DNA of 64,000 bases, from positions 2,758,501 to 2,822,500 of the forward strand of contig NZ_CP058350.1 of NCBI RefSeq assembly GCF_005860795.2, in the 5' to 3' direction. Below the pieces are notes generated by a model, which ran no database searches, had not been told where the DNA came from, and saw only the letters and a list, made by a program, of their open reading frames with translations. Shown piece by piece: positions 1 through 9,901 of this stretch (the first letter of the stretch is position 1; every line of letters begins with the position of its first letter). The DNA is from Peteryoungia desertarenae (lineage in GTDB: Bacteria; Pseudomonadota; Alphaproteobacteria; Rhizobiales; Rhizobiaceae). The position numbers and the translations under genes are program-made.

Positions 1-524
1 TTCTTCATCAGCTCGGCGAGTTCCTTCTTGTACTCGCCCTTGCGGCCACGGATCATCGGCGCAAGGATGTAAAGCCGCGTGCCTTCCTCCAGCGCCAGGA
101 TCCGGTCGACCATCTGGCTCACCGTCTGGCTCTCGATCGGCAGACCCGTCGCCGGCGAATAGGGCACGCCGACCCGGGCGAAGAGCAGGCGCATATAGTC
201 GTAGATTTCAGTGACGGTGCCGACCGTCGAGCGCGGATTGCGCGAGGTCGTCTTCTGCTCGATCGAGATGGCAGGCGACAGCCCTTCGATCTGATCGACA
301 TCCGGCTTCTGCATCATCTCAAGAAACTGGCGGGCATAGGCCGACAGACTTTCGACATAGCGCCGCTGGCCCTCTGCATAGATCGTGTCGAAAGCAAGCG
401 ACGACTTGCCCGAGCCCGAAAGCCCGGTCATCACGATCAGGCTGTTGCGCGGCAGATCGAGGTCAATGCCTTTAAGATTGTGCTCGCGCGCACCACGGAT
501 GGAGATGGTTTTCAGTTCAGACAT
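1..524 (-). CDS. uvrA: UvrA excinuclease ABC subunit A (N-terminal part, runs off the window)
   Basis: ATPase subunit of the nucleotide-excision-repair UvrABC complex; recognises damaged DNA in the cytoplasm. Only about the first 174 residues are present; the gene continues beyond position 1. The start reads [20 protein letters not shown], typical of UvrA, followed by the first Walker A motif ([10 protein letters not shown], about residues 31-40) and the conserved stretches [10 protein letters not shown] and [17 protein letters not shown]. It is divergent from ssb, with a LexA-type box between them, so both genes are probably SOS-induced. Identification is secure; the coordinates are partial. 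Confidence 0.97.
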   Translation of the reverse strand, partial: MSELKTISIRGAREHNLKGIDLDLPRNSLIVMTGLSGSGKSSLAFDTIYAEGQRRYVESLSAYARQFLEMMQKPDVDQIEGLSPAISIEQKTTSRNPRSTVGTVTEIYDYMRLLFARVGVPYSPATGLPIESQTVSQMVDRILALEEGTRLYILAPMIRGRKGEYKKELAELMK

Positions 525-683
525 GGCAATCGGCTCGGCTCGGGCATGAGACCGCCTTTGTGCTAAGGCGGGTCCTGGAAGGATGACGGTCCTTATGTAG
601 TCTAACGATGGCAGCTGTCGAGGACTTGGGGCAACCGTTCTGCGCTAAATCGATTCTGTTGACACCAAACTAGCAAAAGACTA

Positions 684-698
684 GAACAAATAAAGAAC
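684..698. promoter_or_regulatory. LexA (SOS) box between uvrA and ssb
   Basis: The sequence reads GAAC, seven bases, GAAC, an exact direct repeat of the alphaproteobacterial LexA consensus (GAAC-N7-GAAC, reverse complement GTTC-N7-GTTC). It lies about 160 bp upstream of uvrA and 118 bp upstream of ssb, in the shared divergent control region, as expected for DNA-damage control of both genes. Confidence 0.85.
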
Positions 699-815
699 AT
701 TTTTCGTTGTGGATTAAACAGCAGTCAAAGCCAACCATCCGGCAGAATGGGCTAGGATACGCACAATTCTTCGTATTTTCGAACGTCGCGATCATGCGGC
801 AGTAAGGTGAGTGTC

Positions 816-1346
816 ATGGCTGGAAGCGTCAACAAGGTCATTTTGATCGGCAATCTCGGAGCTGATCCCGAAATTCGCCGGACTCAAGACGGGCGCCCGA
901 TTGCTAACCTGCGCATTGCGACCTCTGAAAGCTGGCGTGACCGGAACAGCGGCGAGCGCAAGGAGAAGACCGAATGGCACACCGTGGTCATCTTCAATGA
1001 GGGCCTTTGCAAGGTCGCAGAACAGTATCTGAAGAAGGGTTCGACAGTCTATATCGAAGGCCAGCTGCAGACCCGCAAGTGGCAGGATCAGAACGGCAAT
1101 GATCGCTACTCGACGGAGGTGGTTCTGCAAGGCTTCAACTCGACGCTGACGATGCTGGGTGGACGTGGTGACAGTGGCGGTTCGCGCAGCAATGACTTCG
1201 GCGGTGGTGATTATGGTGGGGGCTATGACGGCGGCTATGACGCGCCGGCTCCATCCCGTGGTGGTTCATCTGGTGGCGGGAACCGTGGCGGCAGCGCCCC
1301 GTCAGGCGGCTTCTCACGCGATCTCGACGACGATATCCCGTTCTGA
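816..1346 (+). CDS. ssb: Single-stranded DNA-binding protein
   Basis: Binds ssDNA during replication, repair and recombination. 176 residues: an OB fold over about residues 1-110 ([20 protein letters not shown], then a TEWHTVV strand), a Gly/Ser-rich flexible linker, and the acidic C-terminal tip DDDIPF that recruits partner proteins. The ATG at 816 is preferred over an in-frame GTG at 807 because AAGGTG sits just upstream and the family starts MAGSVNKV. Ends at a clear hairpin terminator. Probably SOS-regulated through the upstream LexA box. Confidence 0.97.
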   Translation: MAGSVNKVILIGNLGADPEIRRTQDGRPIANLRIATSESWRDRNSGERKEKTEWHTVVIFNEGLCKVAEQYLKKGSTVYIEGQLQTRKWQDQNGNDRYSTEVVLQGFNSTLTMLGGRGDSGGSRSNDFGGGDYGGGYDGGYDAPAPSRGGSSGGGNRGGSAPSGGFSRDLDDDIPF

Positions 1347-1372
1347 GCGCTCTGGATACTGATTGAAACATG

Positions 1373-1397
1373 GGGAGGGATTGATGCCCTCCCTTTT
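1373..1397 (+). terminator. Intrinsic terminator after ssb
   Basis: GGGAGGG, a 7-nt loop, CCCTCCC, then TTTT. It lies between the convergent ssb and marC genes. Confidence 0.75.
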
Positions 1398-1408
1398 CCG
1401 TTCGTGAA

Positions 1409-2038
1409 TCAGCCGGCAAATGCCGACTTGACACCATCGACAACGAACTGGACGGAAAGAGCCGCAAGCAGGACGCCGAGAAGACGGGTCAGCAGAGCCC
1501 TGCCGGTAACCCCTAGGAACTTGTTCAGCCGTTCGGCCAGGTAGAGCGATACAAAAACCAGCGCCAGGACCACGGCAATGACACCGATGAGTTGCGCCTT
1601 GCCAGCCCAGCCGTCGAGCGTTCCCGAGATCAGAACAGTTGCCGATATCGCACCGGGCCCCGCAATCAGCGGAATGGCCAGCGGGAAGACAGCCAGGTTG
1701 TGAATGTGATCCTTGGTGATCGCATCGCCCGTTGTCTTCTCCTTTCGCTCGTTGCGCTTTTCGAAGATCATTTCGAAGGCGATGGCAAACAGCATGAGAC
1801 CACCGGCAATCCGGAATGCTCCCATGGAAATGCCGAGCGCACCAAGAATGGTCGCACCGAACAGCGCGAAGACCGTGAGAATGGCAAAGCCCATCACCGA
1901 TCCGCGAATGGCCACCTGGCGACGTTGCGCCGCCGTCATGCCCTGGGTCAAACCGAGGAAAAGAGGTGCGAGGCCGGGCGGATCGACTGTGACTAGCAGC
2001 GTTGTGAAGGCGCTGATCATTGCATCCGTCATGGCCAT
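1409..2038 (-). CDS. marC: MarC/UPF0056 family integral membrane protein
   Basis: Multi-spanning inner-membrane protein of the MarC family; its substrate is unknown, and the old link to multiple antibiotic resistance is not supported for the family. 209 residues from the ATG at 2038, chosen because AGGAG precedes it and the family starts with MTD-ISAF. The hallmark VDPPGLAPLFLGLT follows within the first helix-loop, and about six hydrophobic segments are visible. Convergent with ssb, transcribed away from gyrA. Confidence 0.85.
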   Translation of the reverse strand: MAMTDAMISAFTTLLVTVDPPGLAPLFLGLTQGMTAAQRRQVAIRGSVMGFAILTVFALFGATILGALGISMGAFRIAGGLMLFAIAFEMIFEKRNERKEKTTGDAITKDHIHNLAVFPLAIPLIAGPGAISATVLISGTLDGWAGKAQLIGVIAVVLALVFVSLYLAERLNKFLGVTGRALLTRLLGVLLAALSVQFVVDGVKSAFAG

Positions 2039-2229
2039 GTCATTCTCCTGGATGATTTTGGTCATAAAGGCAAAGCCAGGGAACAATAGCAAGGCTTGGC
2101 CCAGCTATATTGCCGGAACGCCTTTGCGCTGCCGTAAAAGCCTGTTTATAACCGGCCCCAAAATTGGCAGGCGGCAGGTGTTTCCGCTATAAATTCCAAA
2201 GTGATTCCGAACAGAGATCGTGACCTGAT

Positions 2230-5022
2230 TTGACTGAGCAAAGCACTCCCGGCGGCGGCAAGTTTCCGTCTGACATCCAGCCGATTTCCATCATGGAGGA
2301 AATGCAGCGGTCCTACCTCGATTACGCCATGAGCGTTATCGTGAGCCGCGCGCTTCCTGATGTGCGAGACGGTCTGAAGCCCGTACATCGCCGCATTCTC
2401 TATGGCATGTCCGAACTGGGCATCGACTGGAACAAGAAATACGTCAAATGTGCCCGCGTCACCGGTGACGTGATGGGTAAATACCACCCGCACGGCAACA
2501 TGGCGATCTATGACGCTTTGGCGCGCATGGCGCAGCCATGGTCGTTGAGGCTGCCGCTGATCGACGGTCAGGGCAATTTCGGGTCTATTGATGGTGATCC
2601 GCCGGCAGCCGAACGCTACACCGAATGCCGCCTGCAAAAGGCTGCCCATTCGCTGCTGGATGACCTCGACAAGGAAACGGTCGACTTCCGCGATAACTAT
2701 GACGGCACGCTGCAGGAACCTGTGGTCGTCCCCGCCAAGTTCCCGAACCTGCTGGTCAACGGCGCCGGCGGCATTGCTGTTGGTATGGCGACCAACATCC
2801 CGCCGCACAATCTCTCGGAAGTCATCGACGGCTGTATTGCCTTGATCGACGATCCGGCGATTGAGTTGCCCGCCCTCATGCAGATCATTCCCGGACCGGA
2901 TTTCCCGACAGGCGGGATCATTCTGGGCCGCTCCGGCATACGTTCCGCGTATGAAACCGGTCGTGGCTCCGTCATCATGCGCGGTGTCGCAAGCATTGAG
3001 CCCATGCGTGGCGATCGCGAGCAGATCATCATCACCGAAGTCCCCTATCAGGTGAACAAGGCGACGATGATCGAGAAGATGGCCGAACTGGTGCGCGAAA
3101 AGCGCATCGAAGGCATTTCCGACCTGCGCGACGAAAGCGACCGTCAGGGCTACCGCGTCGTCATCGAGTTGAAACGCGATGCCAATGCCGAAGTCATATT
3201 GAACCAGCTTTACCGCTATTCGCCGCTGCAGACCTCCTTTGGCTGCAACATGGTGGCGCTGAATGGCGGCAAGCCGGAGCAGTTGACCTTGCTCGACATG
3301 CTGCGCGCCTTCGTCTCCTTCCGCGAAGACGTCGTCAGCCGCCGGACCAAGTACCTGTTGCGCAAGGCGCGGGAGCGTGCCCATGTCTTGGTGGGTCTTG
3401 CGATCGCTGTTGCCAATATTGACGAAGTCATCGCGCTGATCCGCAATGCTCCCGATCCGGGCACGGCGCGTGAGCAATTGATGGAACGGCGCTGGCCGGC
3501 CCGCGACGTCGAGGCGCTGATCCGCCTGATCGATGATCCGCGACACCGGATCAACGACGACAACACCTATAACCTTTCGGAAGAGCAGGCCCGGGCGATC
3601 CTGGAATTGCGCCTTGCCCGCCTGACGGCTCTCGGTCGAGACGAGATCGACGAGGAACTCAACAAGATTGGTGCCGAGATCTCGGATTACCTCGACATCC
3701 TCTCGTCGCGCCTGCGCATCCAGCAGATCGTCAAGGATGAACTGGCAGCCGTTCGGGACGAGTTCGGCACGCCACGTCGGACCCAGATCGCCGATGGTGG
3801 TCCGGACATGGACGACGAGGACCTGATCGCCCGAGAGGACATGGTCGTGACCGTGTCCCATGCCGGCTATATCAAGCGCGTGCCGCTGACCACCTACCGG
3901 GCGCAACGCCGCGGCGGCAAGGGACGCTCGGGCATGGCCATGAAGGACGAGGATTTTGCAACCCGCCTGTTTGTCGCCAATACGCATACACCCGTCCTGT
4001 TCTTCTCCTCGCGCGGCATCGTCTACAAGGAAAAGGTCTGGCGCCTGCCGATCGGGACACCGACATCTCGCGGCAAGGCCCTGATCAACATGCTTCCGCT
4101 GGAGCCCGGTGAACGCATCACCTCGATCATGCCGCTTCCCGAGGATGAAAACAGCTGGGGAAATCTCGATGTCATGTTCTCGACAACCCGTGGAACGGTG
4201 CGTCGAAACAAGCTTTCGGACTTCATCCAGGTCAACCGCAATGGCAAGATCGCGATGAAGCTGGAGGAAGAAGGCGACGAGATCCTCTCGGTCGAAACCT
4301 GTACCGATCGTGATGACGTGCTTTTGACCACGTCACTGGGTCAGGCAATCCGCTTCCCCGTGGATGAAGTGCGTGTCTTTGCGGGCCGCAATTCGATCGG
4401 CGTGCGCGGTATTTCGCTTGCCGACGGAGATCGCCTGATCTCGATGACAATCCTCGGTCATGTCGAGGCGGAAGCATCGGAACGCGCCGCCTATCTGAAG
4501 CGGTCTGCTGCTGAACGGCGGGCAGTGGGCGTCGAAGAGGATGATATCGCACTTGTCGGCGAGGAGGTTGGTGAACTGGCCGAGCTTTCCGAAGAGCGCT
4601 ATCAGGAACTCAAGGCTCGCGAGCAGTTCGTTCTCACTGTTTCGGTAAAGGGCTTCGGCAAGCGGTCGTCATCCTATGATTTCCGCACGTCAGGGCGTGG
4701 TGGCAAGGGTATTCGAGCAACCGACACCTCCAAGACGGCGGAAATCGGCGAACTCGTGGCAGCCTTCCCGGTCGAAGACAAGGATCAACTGATGCTCGTT
4801 TCAGATGGCGGTCAGCTGATCCGTGTTCCGGTTGACGGCATTCGTATCGCCAGCCGCGCAACCAAGGGCGTCACGATCTTCTCGACCGCCAAGGATGAGA
4901 AGGTGGTGTCGGTCGAGCGCATCAGCGAGCCAGAAAGCGAAGACGAAGTCGTGGGGGAAGAAGCTGAAACAGTGGTGACAGACACGGCACTACCAGACAG
5001 CCCCATCGAACAATCTGAGTGA
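2230..5022 (+). CDS. gyrA: DNA gyrase subunit A
   Basis: Breakage-reunion subunit of DNA gyrase (A2B2), which introduces negative supercoils. 930 residues from a TTG start. The N-terminal block [18 protein letters not shown] is classic GyrA; the catalytic tyrosine is Y130 in AAERYTE; the C-terminal wrapping domain contains the GyrA box QRRGGKG, which separates it from ParC; the tail is acidic (EPESEDE). The quinolone region reads [10 protein letters not shown], so the residue matching E. coli Ser83 is Met91 and that matching Asp82 is Asn90. Asp95 (E. coli Asp87) is kept. A strong hairpin follows the stop. Confidence 0.98.
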   Translation: MTEQSTPGGGKFPSDIQPISIMEEMQRSYLDYAMSVIVSRALPDVRDGLKPVHRRILYGMSELGIDWNKKYVKCARVTGDVMGKYHPHGNMAIYDALARMAQPWSLRLPLIDGQGNFGSIDGDPPAAERYTECRLQKAAHSLLDDLDKETVDFRDNYDGTLQEPVVVPAKFPNLLVNGAGGIAVGMATNIPPHNLSEVIDGCIALIDDPAIELPALMQIIPGPDFPTGGIILGRSGIRSAYETGRGSVIMRGVASIEPMRGDREQIIITEVPYQVNKATMIEKMAELVREKRIEGISDLRDESDRQGYRVVIELKRDANAEVILNQLYRYSPLQTSFGCNMVALNGGKPEQLTLLDMLRAFVSFREDVVSRRTKYLLRKARERAHVLVGLAIAVANIDEVIALIRNAPDPGTAREQLMERRWPARDVEALIRLIDDPRHRINDDNTYNLSEEQARAILELRLARLTALGRDEIDEELNKIGAEISDYLDILSSRLRIQQIVKDELAAVRDEFGTPRRTQIADGGPDMDDEDLIAREDMVVTVSHAGYIKRVPLTTYRAQRRGGKGRSGMAMKDEDFATRLFVANTHTPVLFFSSRGIVYKEKVWRLPIGTPTSRGKALINMLPLEPGERITSIMPLPEDENSWGNLDVMFSTTRGTVRRNKLSDFIQVNRNGKIAMKLEEEGDEILSVETCTDRDDVLLTTSLGQAIRFPVDEVRVFAGRNSIGVRGISLADGDRLISMTILGHVEAEASERAAYLKRSAAERRAVGVEEDDIALVGEEVGELAELSEERYQELKAREQFVLTVSVKGFGKRSSSYDFRTSGRGGKGIRATDTSKTAEIGELVAAFPVEDKDQLMLVSDGGQLIRVPVDGIRIASRATKGVTIFSTAKDEKVVSVERISEPESEDEVVGEEAETVVTDTALPDSPIEQSE

Positions 5023-5052
5023 TTGGGCGACCTCTTTAGGAAAACAAGAACA

Positions 5053-5090
5053 TGACAAGGCCCGCCAGGTGAACCTGGCGGGCCTTGTCA
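5053..5090 (+). terminator. Strong hairpin terminator after gyrA
   Basis: A perfect stem of about 17 bp (TGACAAGGCCCGCCAGG and its complement) around a TGAA loop, 30 bp past the gyrA stop. There is no clean T-run, so it may act in both directions. Confidence 0.7.
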
Positions 5091-5137
5091 TTCATTGGTC
5101 AGCTATTGGGTTTACCGGAACAACAGCTGTTCACGTG

Positions 5138-5272
5138 TCAGAAGACGCGGTGACGTTCCGAAAGCTGCTTCATGGTCTCGTTCTCACGATGCAGGCCGGC
5201 AATCGTAAAGGCAACAGAAGCGACAAACATGCCGCTGATCAAAACGGTCAGAACAGTCAGTGTGATAAACAT
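5138..5272 (-). CDS. 44-residue single-helix membrane protein
   Basis: Small ORF on the minus strand with a good ribosome site (GGAAAGGAAGACA before ATG). It starts MFITLTVLTVLISGMFVAS, one transmembrane helix of about 22 residues, followed by a short charged C-terminus (HRENETMKQLSERHRVF). No recognised family. It is the last of three tiny minus-strand membrane-protein ORFs between gyrA and coaD, which suggests a small-protein operon. Basis: ribosome site, hydrophobic helix and position only. Confidence 0.55.
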   Translation of the reverse strand: MFITLTVLTVLISGMFVASVAFTIAGLHRENETMKQLSERHRVF

Positions 5273-5337
5273 TGTCTTCCTTTCCCTCGTTCAGCAGCTT
5301 TGACATCGTTTCTGGTTACGAAATACTTGCGAGACCG

Positions 5338-5490
5338 TCAGCGACCAAAGCTATGGTAATGTGCAGTCATGGGTGGACCGAAGAACTGATTGTCCGACTG
5401 GTCCTTGACATAATAGGCTGCCGAAGTTGCAACCATGGCGGTGATCATCGTCATCCAGACTAGATTGATCATCGTTACTTTGTCATGCAT
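5338..5490 (-). CDS. 50-residue small membrane protein
   Basis: Minus-strand ORF starting MHDKVTMINLVWMTMITAMV; AAGGA lies 8 nt before the ATG. One transmembrane helix spans about residues 7-27, followed by a polar tail ending AHYHSFGR. A longer start upstream exists but lacks a ribosome site. The family is not recognised. It lies 65 bp upstream of the 44-residue ORF and is co-oriented with it. Confidence 0.5.
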   Translation of the reverse strand: MHDKVTMINLVWMTMITAMVATSAAYYVKDQSDNQFFGPPMTAHYHSFGR

Positions 5491-5574
5491 GGTGCTCGTC
5501 CTTGTGAAGCCGGCGATACTTGCCGTTGAAATGCGTACCAAGCGCAAAGGTTCCCGCTCAGCATATGAGGGGAT

Positions 5575-5745
5575 TTAGAGCGCACCGCCTGAAGTCGGCT
5601 TGAACGGAGCATTCATCTCCCGTTCATACTTGTGGCACTCGACCATACTACGCACGATATGCAGCCCCAGTTCAGCCAAAAGAGCTGCCGCAATCGCAAA
5701 AATGACCAAAAGAGCCAGCACCGACGGACCTTCCTTCAACTTCAC
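5575..5745 (-). CDS. Possible 56-residue small membrane protein
   Basis: Minus-strand ORF with one strong helix (PSVLALLVIFAIAAALLAEL) and a polar C-terminus containing VECHKYEREMN. A GTG start at 5745 is proposed but no clear Shine-Dalgarno is visible; an upstream ATG at 5805 gives 76 residues with an implausible N-terminus. First of the three small ORFs between gyrA and coaD. Function unknown. Confidence 0.38.
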   Translation of the reverse strand: MKLKEGPSVLALLVIFAIAAALLAELGLHIVRSMVECHKYEREMNAPFKPTSGGAL

Positions 5746-5906
5746 ATGGCAGATGTTGAGAAGGAACCTAGTTGAGCTGCCCTGAAATGACCTTGAACAA
5801 GCCATTCATCCTGCGTTCATGCCCGCAGGGGGGCCGTGCCGGGTAAATGGCTTGCGGCTTTGCGGCATCCGTGACAAAAGGCGGTCGAAACAAAGATCGG
5901 GATGTC

Positions 5907-6401
5907 ATGACAAAGGCATTTTATCCAGGCTCGTTCGACCCCATGACCAACGGGCATCTTGATGTTCTCGTGCAGTCGCTCAATCTGGCCGGCACGGTCA
6001 TCGTCGCAATTGGGGTGCATCCCGGCAAGACGCCGCTGTTTACATTCGAACAGCGAGCAGACCTCGTTCGTCAGTCGCTTGAACACAGCCTGCCGGAACG
6101 GGCAGGGGACATTGAAGTTGTAGCCTTCGACGGGCTTGCGGTCGATGCTGCCCGTCAGCAAGGTGCGCGACTGCTTGTCCGTGGCCTGCGCGATGGAACG
6201 GATTTCGATTACGAGATGCAGATGGCAGGCATGAATGCGCAGATGGCACCGGAACTGCAGACCGTCTTCCTGCCGGCCGGAACAGCATCGCGGCCCATTA
6301 CGGCCACATTGGTTCGTCAGATCGCAGCAATGGGCGGTGATGTCAGCGCCTTTGTACCGCCGGCAGTGCTGACGGCCCTCAAAACCAAGTTCGGGCACTG
6401 A
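5907..6401 (+). CDS. coaD: Phosphopantetheine adenylyltransferase
   Basis: Transfers AMP from ATP to 4'-phosphopantetheine, giving dephospho-CoA, the penultimate step of CoA synthesis. 164 residues, the usual length. The nucleotidyltransferase signature is [16 protein letters not shown] (TxGH at residues 14-17), and the ATP-binding C-terminal block is [17 protein letters not shown]. The ATG at 5907 is preferred because the family begins directly with M-x-x-AFYPGS. It is followed after 23 bp by a periplasmic cyclophilin gene and probably shares transcription with it. Confidence 0.96.
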   Translation: MTKAFYPGSFDPMTNGHLDVLVQSLNLAGTVIVAIGVHPGKTPLFTFEQRADLVRQSLEHSLPERAGDIEVVAFDGLAVDAARQQGARLLVRGLRDGTDFDYEMQMAGMNAQMAPELQTVFLPAGTASRPITATLVRQIAAMGGDVSAFVPPAVLTALKTKFGH

Positions 6402-6424
6402 GCCCCACAACCTCCGGAGAGATC

Positions 6425-6994
6425 ATGAAGCTCCTACATATTGCAACAGCCCTGTTTTTTGCCGTGGCCGGTCTTGGCCCTGCCGCCGCCCAGTCGGATG
6501 AAAACTTCCTGACCATTCAGTTGAAGGATGGCCCGGTCGTGATCGAATTGCTGCCGGACGTAGCGCCGAAGCATGTCGCACAGATCAAGGAACTGGCTTC
6601 TAAGGGCGAGTACGACAATGTGGCCTTTCACCGCGTGATCGAAGGCTTCATGGCGCAGACCGGCGATGTCCAGTTCGGCGACATGGAAGATGGCTACCAG
6701 CCGAACCGCGCCGGGACCGGCGGCTCCAGCCTGCCAGATATTGAAGCCGAATTCTCCGACGTCCCCTTTGAACGCGGCACTGTCGGTATGGCCCGTTCGC
6801 AGGATCCGAATTCCGCCAATTCGCAATTCTTCATCATGTTCGCCGATGGCGGCTTCCTGAACGGCCAATATACGGTTGTTGGCAAGGTCGTATCGGGAAT
6901 GGAATATGTCGACCAGATCAAACGCGGGCAGGGTGGCAACGGTGAAGTCACCGACCCGGACCGTATGGTGAAGGTTACCGTCGGCAAAAACTGA
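6425..6994 (+). CDS. ppiA: Exported cyclophilin-type peptidyl-prolyl cis-trans isomerase
   Basis: Accelerates Xaa-Pro isomerisation during protein folding; this copy should act in the periplasm. 189 residues with a Sec signal peptide (MKLLHIATALFFAVAG, likely cleaved after AAAQS). The cyclophilin core shows FHRVIEGFMAQTGD and ANSQFFIMFAD. GGAGAG precedes the ATG. A second, signal-less cyclophilin follows immediately, so the pair covers periplasm and cytoplasm. Confidence 0.93.
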   Translation: MKLLHIATALFFAVAGLGPAAAQSDENFLTIQLKDGPVVIELLPDVAPKHVAQIKELASKGEYDNVAFHRVIEGFMAQTGDVQFGDMEDGYQPNRAGTGGSSLPDIEAEFSDVPFERGTVGMARSQDPNSANSQFFIMFADGGFLNGQYTVVGKVVSGMEYVDQIKRGQGGNGEVTDPDRMVKVTVGKN

Positions 6995-7029
6995 TACCCA
7001 GGCATTCGCCTAAACCAAGGAGTAAAGAC

Positions 7030-7539
7030 ATGGCCGAGATTAAGGATCCGGAAAATACCATCATCATGGAAACCACCAAGGGCAAGGTGATAATCGCTCT
7101 TTTCCCGGATCTGGCCCCCGGCCATGTTGCGCGGATCAAGGAACTGACGCGCGAAGGCGCCTATGATGGCGTTGTCTTCCATCGCGTCATTGCCGACTTC
7201 ATGGCACAGACCGGCGATGTCCAGTATGGCAAGCAGGGCGGCGAGCATTTCAATCCGGGTCGTGCCGGCATGGGCGGTTCGTCCAAGCCGGATCTGAAAG
7301 CTGAATTTTCCGCAACCCCGCATGTCCGTGGCACATGCTCCATGGCCCGTTCGCAGAACCCGAACTCGGCCAACTCCCAGTTCTTCATCTGCTTCACGGA
7401 CGCTCCCTGGCTGAACAAGCAGTATTCCGTCTGGGGCCAGGTCATCGAAGGCATGGATGTCATCGACCAGGTCAAGAAGGGCGAGCCCGTCCGCGATCCC
7501 GACTCGATCGTTTCGATGAAGGTTGCCGCCGACGCCTGA
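7030..7539 (+). CDS. ppiB: Cytoplasmic cyclophilin-type peptidyl-prolyl cis-trans isomerase
   Basis: 169 residues with no signal peptide, so probably cytosolic. Conserved FHRVIADFMAQTGDVQ, ANSQFFICF and a hydrophobic pocket tryptophan (DAPWLNK). It is closely related to the preceding exported paralogue and looks like a tandem duplication. AAGGAG before the ATG; 35 bp downstream of the first copy; ends at a terminator. Confidence 0.94.
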   Translation: MAEIKDPENTIIMETTKGKVIIALFPDLAPGHVARIKELTREGAYDGVVFHRVIADFMAQTGDVQYGKQGGEHFNPGRAGMGGSSKPDLKAEFSATPHVRGTCSMARSQNPNSANSQFFICFTDAPWLNKQYSVWGQVIEGMDVIDQVKKGEPVRDPDSIVSMKVAADA

Positions 7540-7555
7540 GTAGCCACAAAACTCT

Positions 7556-7591
7556 GAACCCGTCCCGTCGTTCTGCGACTGGGCGGGTTTT
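7556..7591 (+). terminator. Intrinsic terminator after ppiB
   Basis: AACCCGTCCCGTCG, a TTCTG loop, CGACTGGGCGGGTT, then T residues. There is one mismatch and one G-T pair in a 14-bp stem. Confidence 0.7.
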
Positions 7592-7630
7592 CACGTTCAG
7601 TTCTCGCTCTTTCTCCATGTGACGACAGCC

Positions 7631-8725
7631 ATGCGCGTAGACCTCTTCGACTTCGACCTTCCGGAAGAAAACATTGCCCTTCGACCGGCAAACCCGCGCG
7701 ATCACGCGCGTTTTCTGATCGTGCGTCCAGACGGTACAACGATGCTGGAAGACCGTCACGTCTACGACCTGCCATCCCTCCTTCGCGCCGGCGACGCGCT
7801 TGTCTTCAACGACACCAAGGTCATCCCCGCCCAGCTTGAGGGCGTCCGTCACCGGGAGGGTGCCGAGGAGATTGCGGTTTCCTGCACGCTTCACATGCGG
7901 GTCGGAGCCAGCCGCTGGAAGGCCTTTGCAAAGCCCGGAAAGCGGATAAAGGCCGGTGACAAGATCAATTTTGCGACGAGGACTGGAGAGGGGAGCGCCT
8001 GCCTCATGGGCCAGCTTGCTGCAACCGTCGCTGAAAAGGGGGAGGCCGGAGAAATCGAGCTCGCCTTCGACCTCTCCGGACCCGATCTCGATCAGGCAAT
8101 CGCCACCGTCGGCCACATCCCTCTGCCGCCCTACATCGCTGCCAAGCGACCGGAAGACGAGAAGGACCGCACGGATTACCAAACGATCTATGCCCGGGAA
8201 GAAGGTGCCGTAGCAGCCCCGACCGCCGGCCTGCATTTCACCCCCGAGCTCTTCGAAAAGCTGGATGCAGCCGGCATTGAACGCCATTTCGTGACCCTGC
8301 ATGTGGGTGCCGGCACGTTTCTGCCGGTCAAGGCGGACGATACCACGGAACACAAGATGCACGAGGAGATCGGGTACATTTCACCATCGACGGCTGCGGC
8401 ACTCAATGCCGTTCGAGCCCGTGGCAACCGCATCATCGCGGTCGGAACGACGTCTTTGCGCCTTCTGGAAAGTGCAGCGGAAGATAATGGCCATATCCCT
8501 GCATGGTCGGGCGCGACCGGCATTTTCATCACGCCCGGTTATCGCTTCAAGGCTGTCGACATGCTGATGACCAATTTCCACCTGCCAAAGTCCACGCTGT
8601 TCATGCTGGTATCGGCCTTTTCCGGCCTTGAGACCATGCGCGCGGCCTATGATCATGCCATCCAATCCGGCTACCGCTTCTACTCCTACGGCGATTCCAG
8701 CCTGCTCTTCCGGAAAGACGACTGA
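7631..8725 (+). CDS. queA: S-adenosylmethionine:tRNA ribosyltransferase-isomerase
   Basis: Builds epoxyqueuosine on tRNA by transferring the ribosyl part of SAM to preQ1 at position 34. 364 residues, the normal length. Family landmarks include [29 protein letters not shown], the [13 protein letters not shown] block and [11 protein letters not shown]. The ATG at 7631 fits the family N-terminus better than an in-frame GTG at 7619. It is 3 bp upstream of tgt, the gene for the preceding enzyme of queuosine synthesis, so they are surely one operon. Confidence 0.96.
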   Translation: MRVDLFDFDLPEENIALRPANPRDHARFLIVRPDGTTMLEDRHVYDLPSLLRAGDALVFNDTKVIPAQLEGVRHREGAEEIAVSCTLHMRVGASRWKAFAKPGKRIKAGDKINFATRTGEGSACLMGQLAATVAEKGEAGEIELAFDLSGPDLDQAIATVGHIPLPPYIAAKRPEDEKDRTDYQTIYAREEGAVAAPTAGLHFTPELFEKLDAAGIERHFVTLHVGAGTFLPVKADDTTEHKMHEEIGYISPSTAAALNAVRARGNRIIAVGTTSLRLLESAAEDNGHIPAWSGATGIFITPGYRFKAVDMLMTNFHLPKSTLFMLVSAFSGLETMRAAYDHAIQSGYRFYSYGDSSLLFRKDD

Positions 8726-8728
8726 CCT

Positions 8729-9859
8729 ATGTCTGAAAACTTCACGTTCACCCTGAAGGCAACGAGCGGAAAAGCCCGCCTCGGCGAGGTCTCCATGCCG
8801 CGCGGAACAATTCGCACACCTGCCTTCATGCCCGTCGGCACCGTGGGTACCGTCAAGGCCATGTATCTTGATCAGGTGAAAGAAGGGGGCGCCGACATCA
8901 TTCTCGGCAATACCTATCACCTGATGCTTCGCCCTGGAGCCGAACGCGTGGCTCGGCTTGGTGGCCTGCATGAATTGATCCGCTGGCAAGGTCCGATCCT
9001 CACGGATTCCGGCGGCTTTCAGGTCATGTCGCTGTCCGGATTGCGCAAGCTTGACGAACAGGGTGTGACCTTCAAGAGCCATGTGGACGGTAGCTTGCAT
9101 CACATGTCACCGGAACGTTCGATCGAAATCCAGGGCCTGCTTGGTTCCGACATCCAGATGCAACTCGACGAGTGTATCGCGCTTCCGGCCGAACCGCGGG
9201 AAATCGAACGCGCCATGGAAATGTCGCTGCGCTGGGCTGAGCGTTGCCGCGTCGCTTTCGGGAATCAACCGGGCAAGGCCATGTTCGGCATTGTTCAGGG
9301 CGGCGACCAACCAGCCCTTCGAATCCGCTCGGCAGAAGGCCTGAAGCAGTTGGATCTCAAGGGCTATGCGGTTGGCGGATTGGCAGTCGGCGAGCCGCAG
9401 CAAGTCATGCTGGAAATGCTGGGGGTGACACTGCCCGTTCTGCCGACCAACAAGCCGCGCTATCTGATGGGTGTCGGCACACCGGATGACATCCTGAAAT
9501 CCGTCGCCGAAGGCGTCGACATGTTCGACTGCGTCATGCCCACCCGCTCAGGCAGGCATGGCCTCGCTTTCACCCGTCGCGGCAAGGTCAATATACGCAA
9601 TGCCCGTCATGCCGAAGACATGCGACCGCTGGACGACCAATCGAACTGCCCGGCATCCCGTGAATATTCGCGCGCCTATCTGCATCACCTCGTGCGCTCC
9701 AACGAAGCCTTGGGCGGCATGCTGCTCTCCTGGAACAACCTCTGTTATTATCAGGAGTTGATGCAGGGTATCCGCGAGGCGATCGCCGAGAACCGCTTCG
9801 AGGACTTCAAGGCAGAAACACTCGAAATGTGGAAGCGCGGCGATATCGATCCGGTATGA
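8729..9859 (+). CDS. tgt: tRNA-guanine transglycosylase (zinc ligands mostly replaced)
   Basis: Exchanges G34 for preQ1 in GUN-anticodon tRNAs. 376 residues. The catalytic residues are kept: [12 protein letters not shown] holds the general-acid Asp and [12 protein letters not shown] the nucleophile Asp. The structural zinc site is not. By alignment to E. coli Cys302, Cys304, Cys307 and His333, this protein has Ser305, Cys307, Ser310 ([17 protein letters not shown]) and Asn336 ([11 protein letters not shown]). Only one of four ligands remains, although the surrounding fold is conserved. Translationally adjacent to queA. Confidence 0.96.
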   Translation: MSENFTFTLKATSGKARLGEVSMPRGTIRTPAFMPVGTVGTVKAMYLDQVKEGGADIILGNTYHLMLRPGAERVARLGGLHELIRWQGPILTDSGGFQVMSLSGLRKLDEQGVTFKSHVDGSLHHMSPERSIEIQGLLGSDIQMQLDECIALPAEPREIERAMEMSLRWAERCRVAFGNQPGKAMFGIVQGGDQPALRIRSAEGLKQLDLKGYAVGGLAVGEPQQVMLEMLGVTLPVLPTNKPRYLMGVGTPDDILKSVAEGVDMFDCVMPTRSGRHGLAFTRRGKVNIRNARHAEDMRPLDDQSNCPASREYSRAYLHHLVRSNEALGGMLLSWNNLCYYQELMQGIREAIAENRFEDFKAETLEMWKRGDIDPV

Positions 9860-9901
9860 GGGGACAAGCGGGGTGCGCGCTGCTCTGCCCGCGAGGCACC
9901 A

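Noticed and set aside
2146..3987. Long minus-strand open frame (613 codons) opposite gyrA
   Set aside because: It is the antisense shadow of gyrA codon usage; no family motifs and no ribosome site.
5907..6401. Longer coaD start at 5847
   Set aside because: The extra 20 residues do not fit the family N-terminus; ATG 5907 does.
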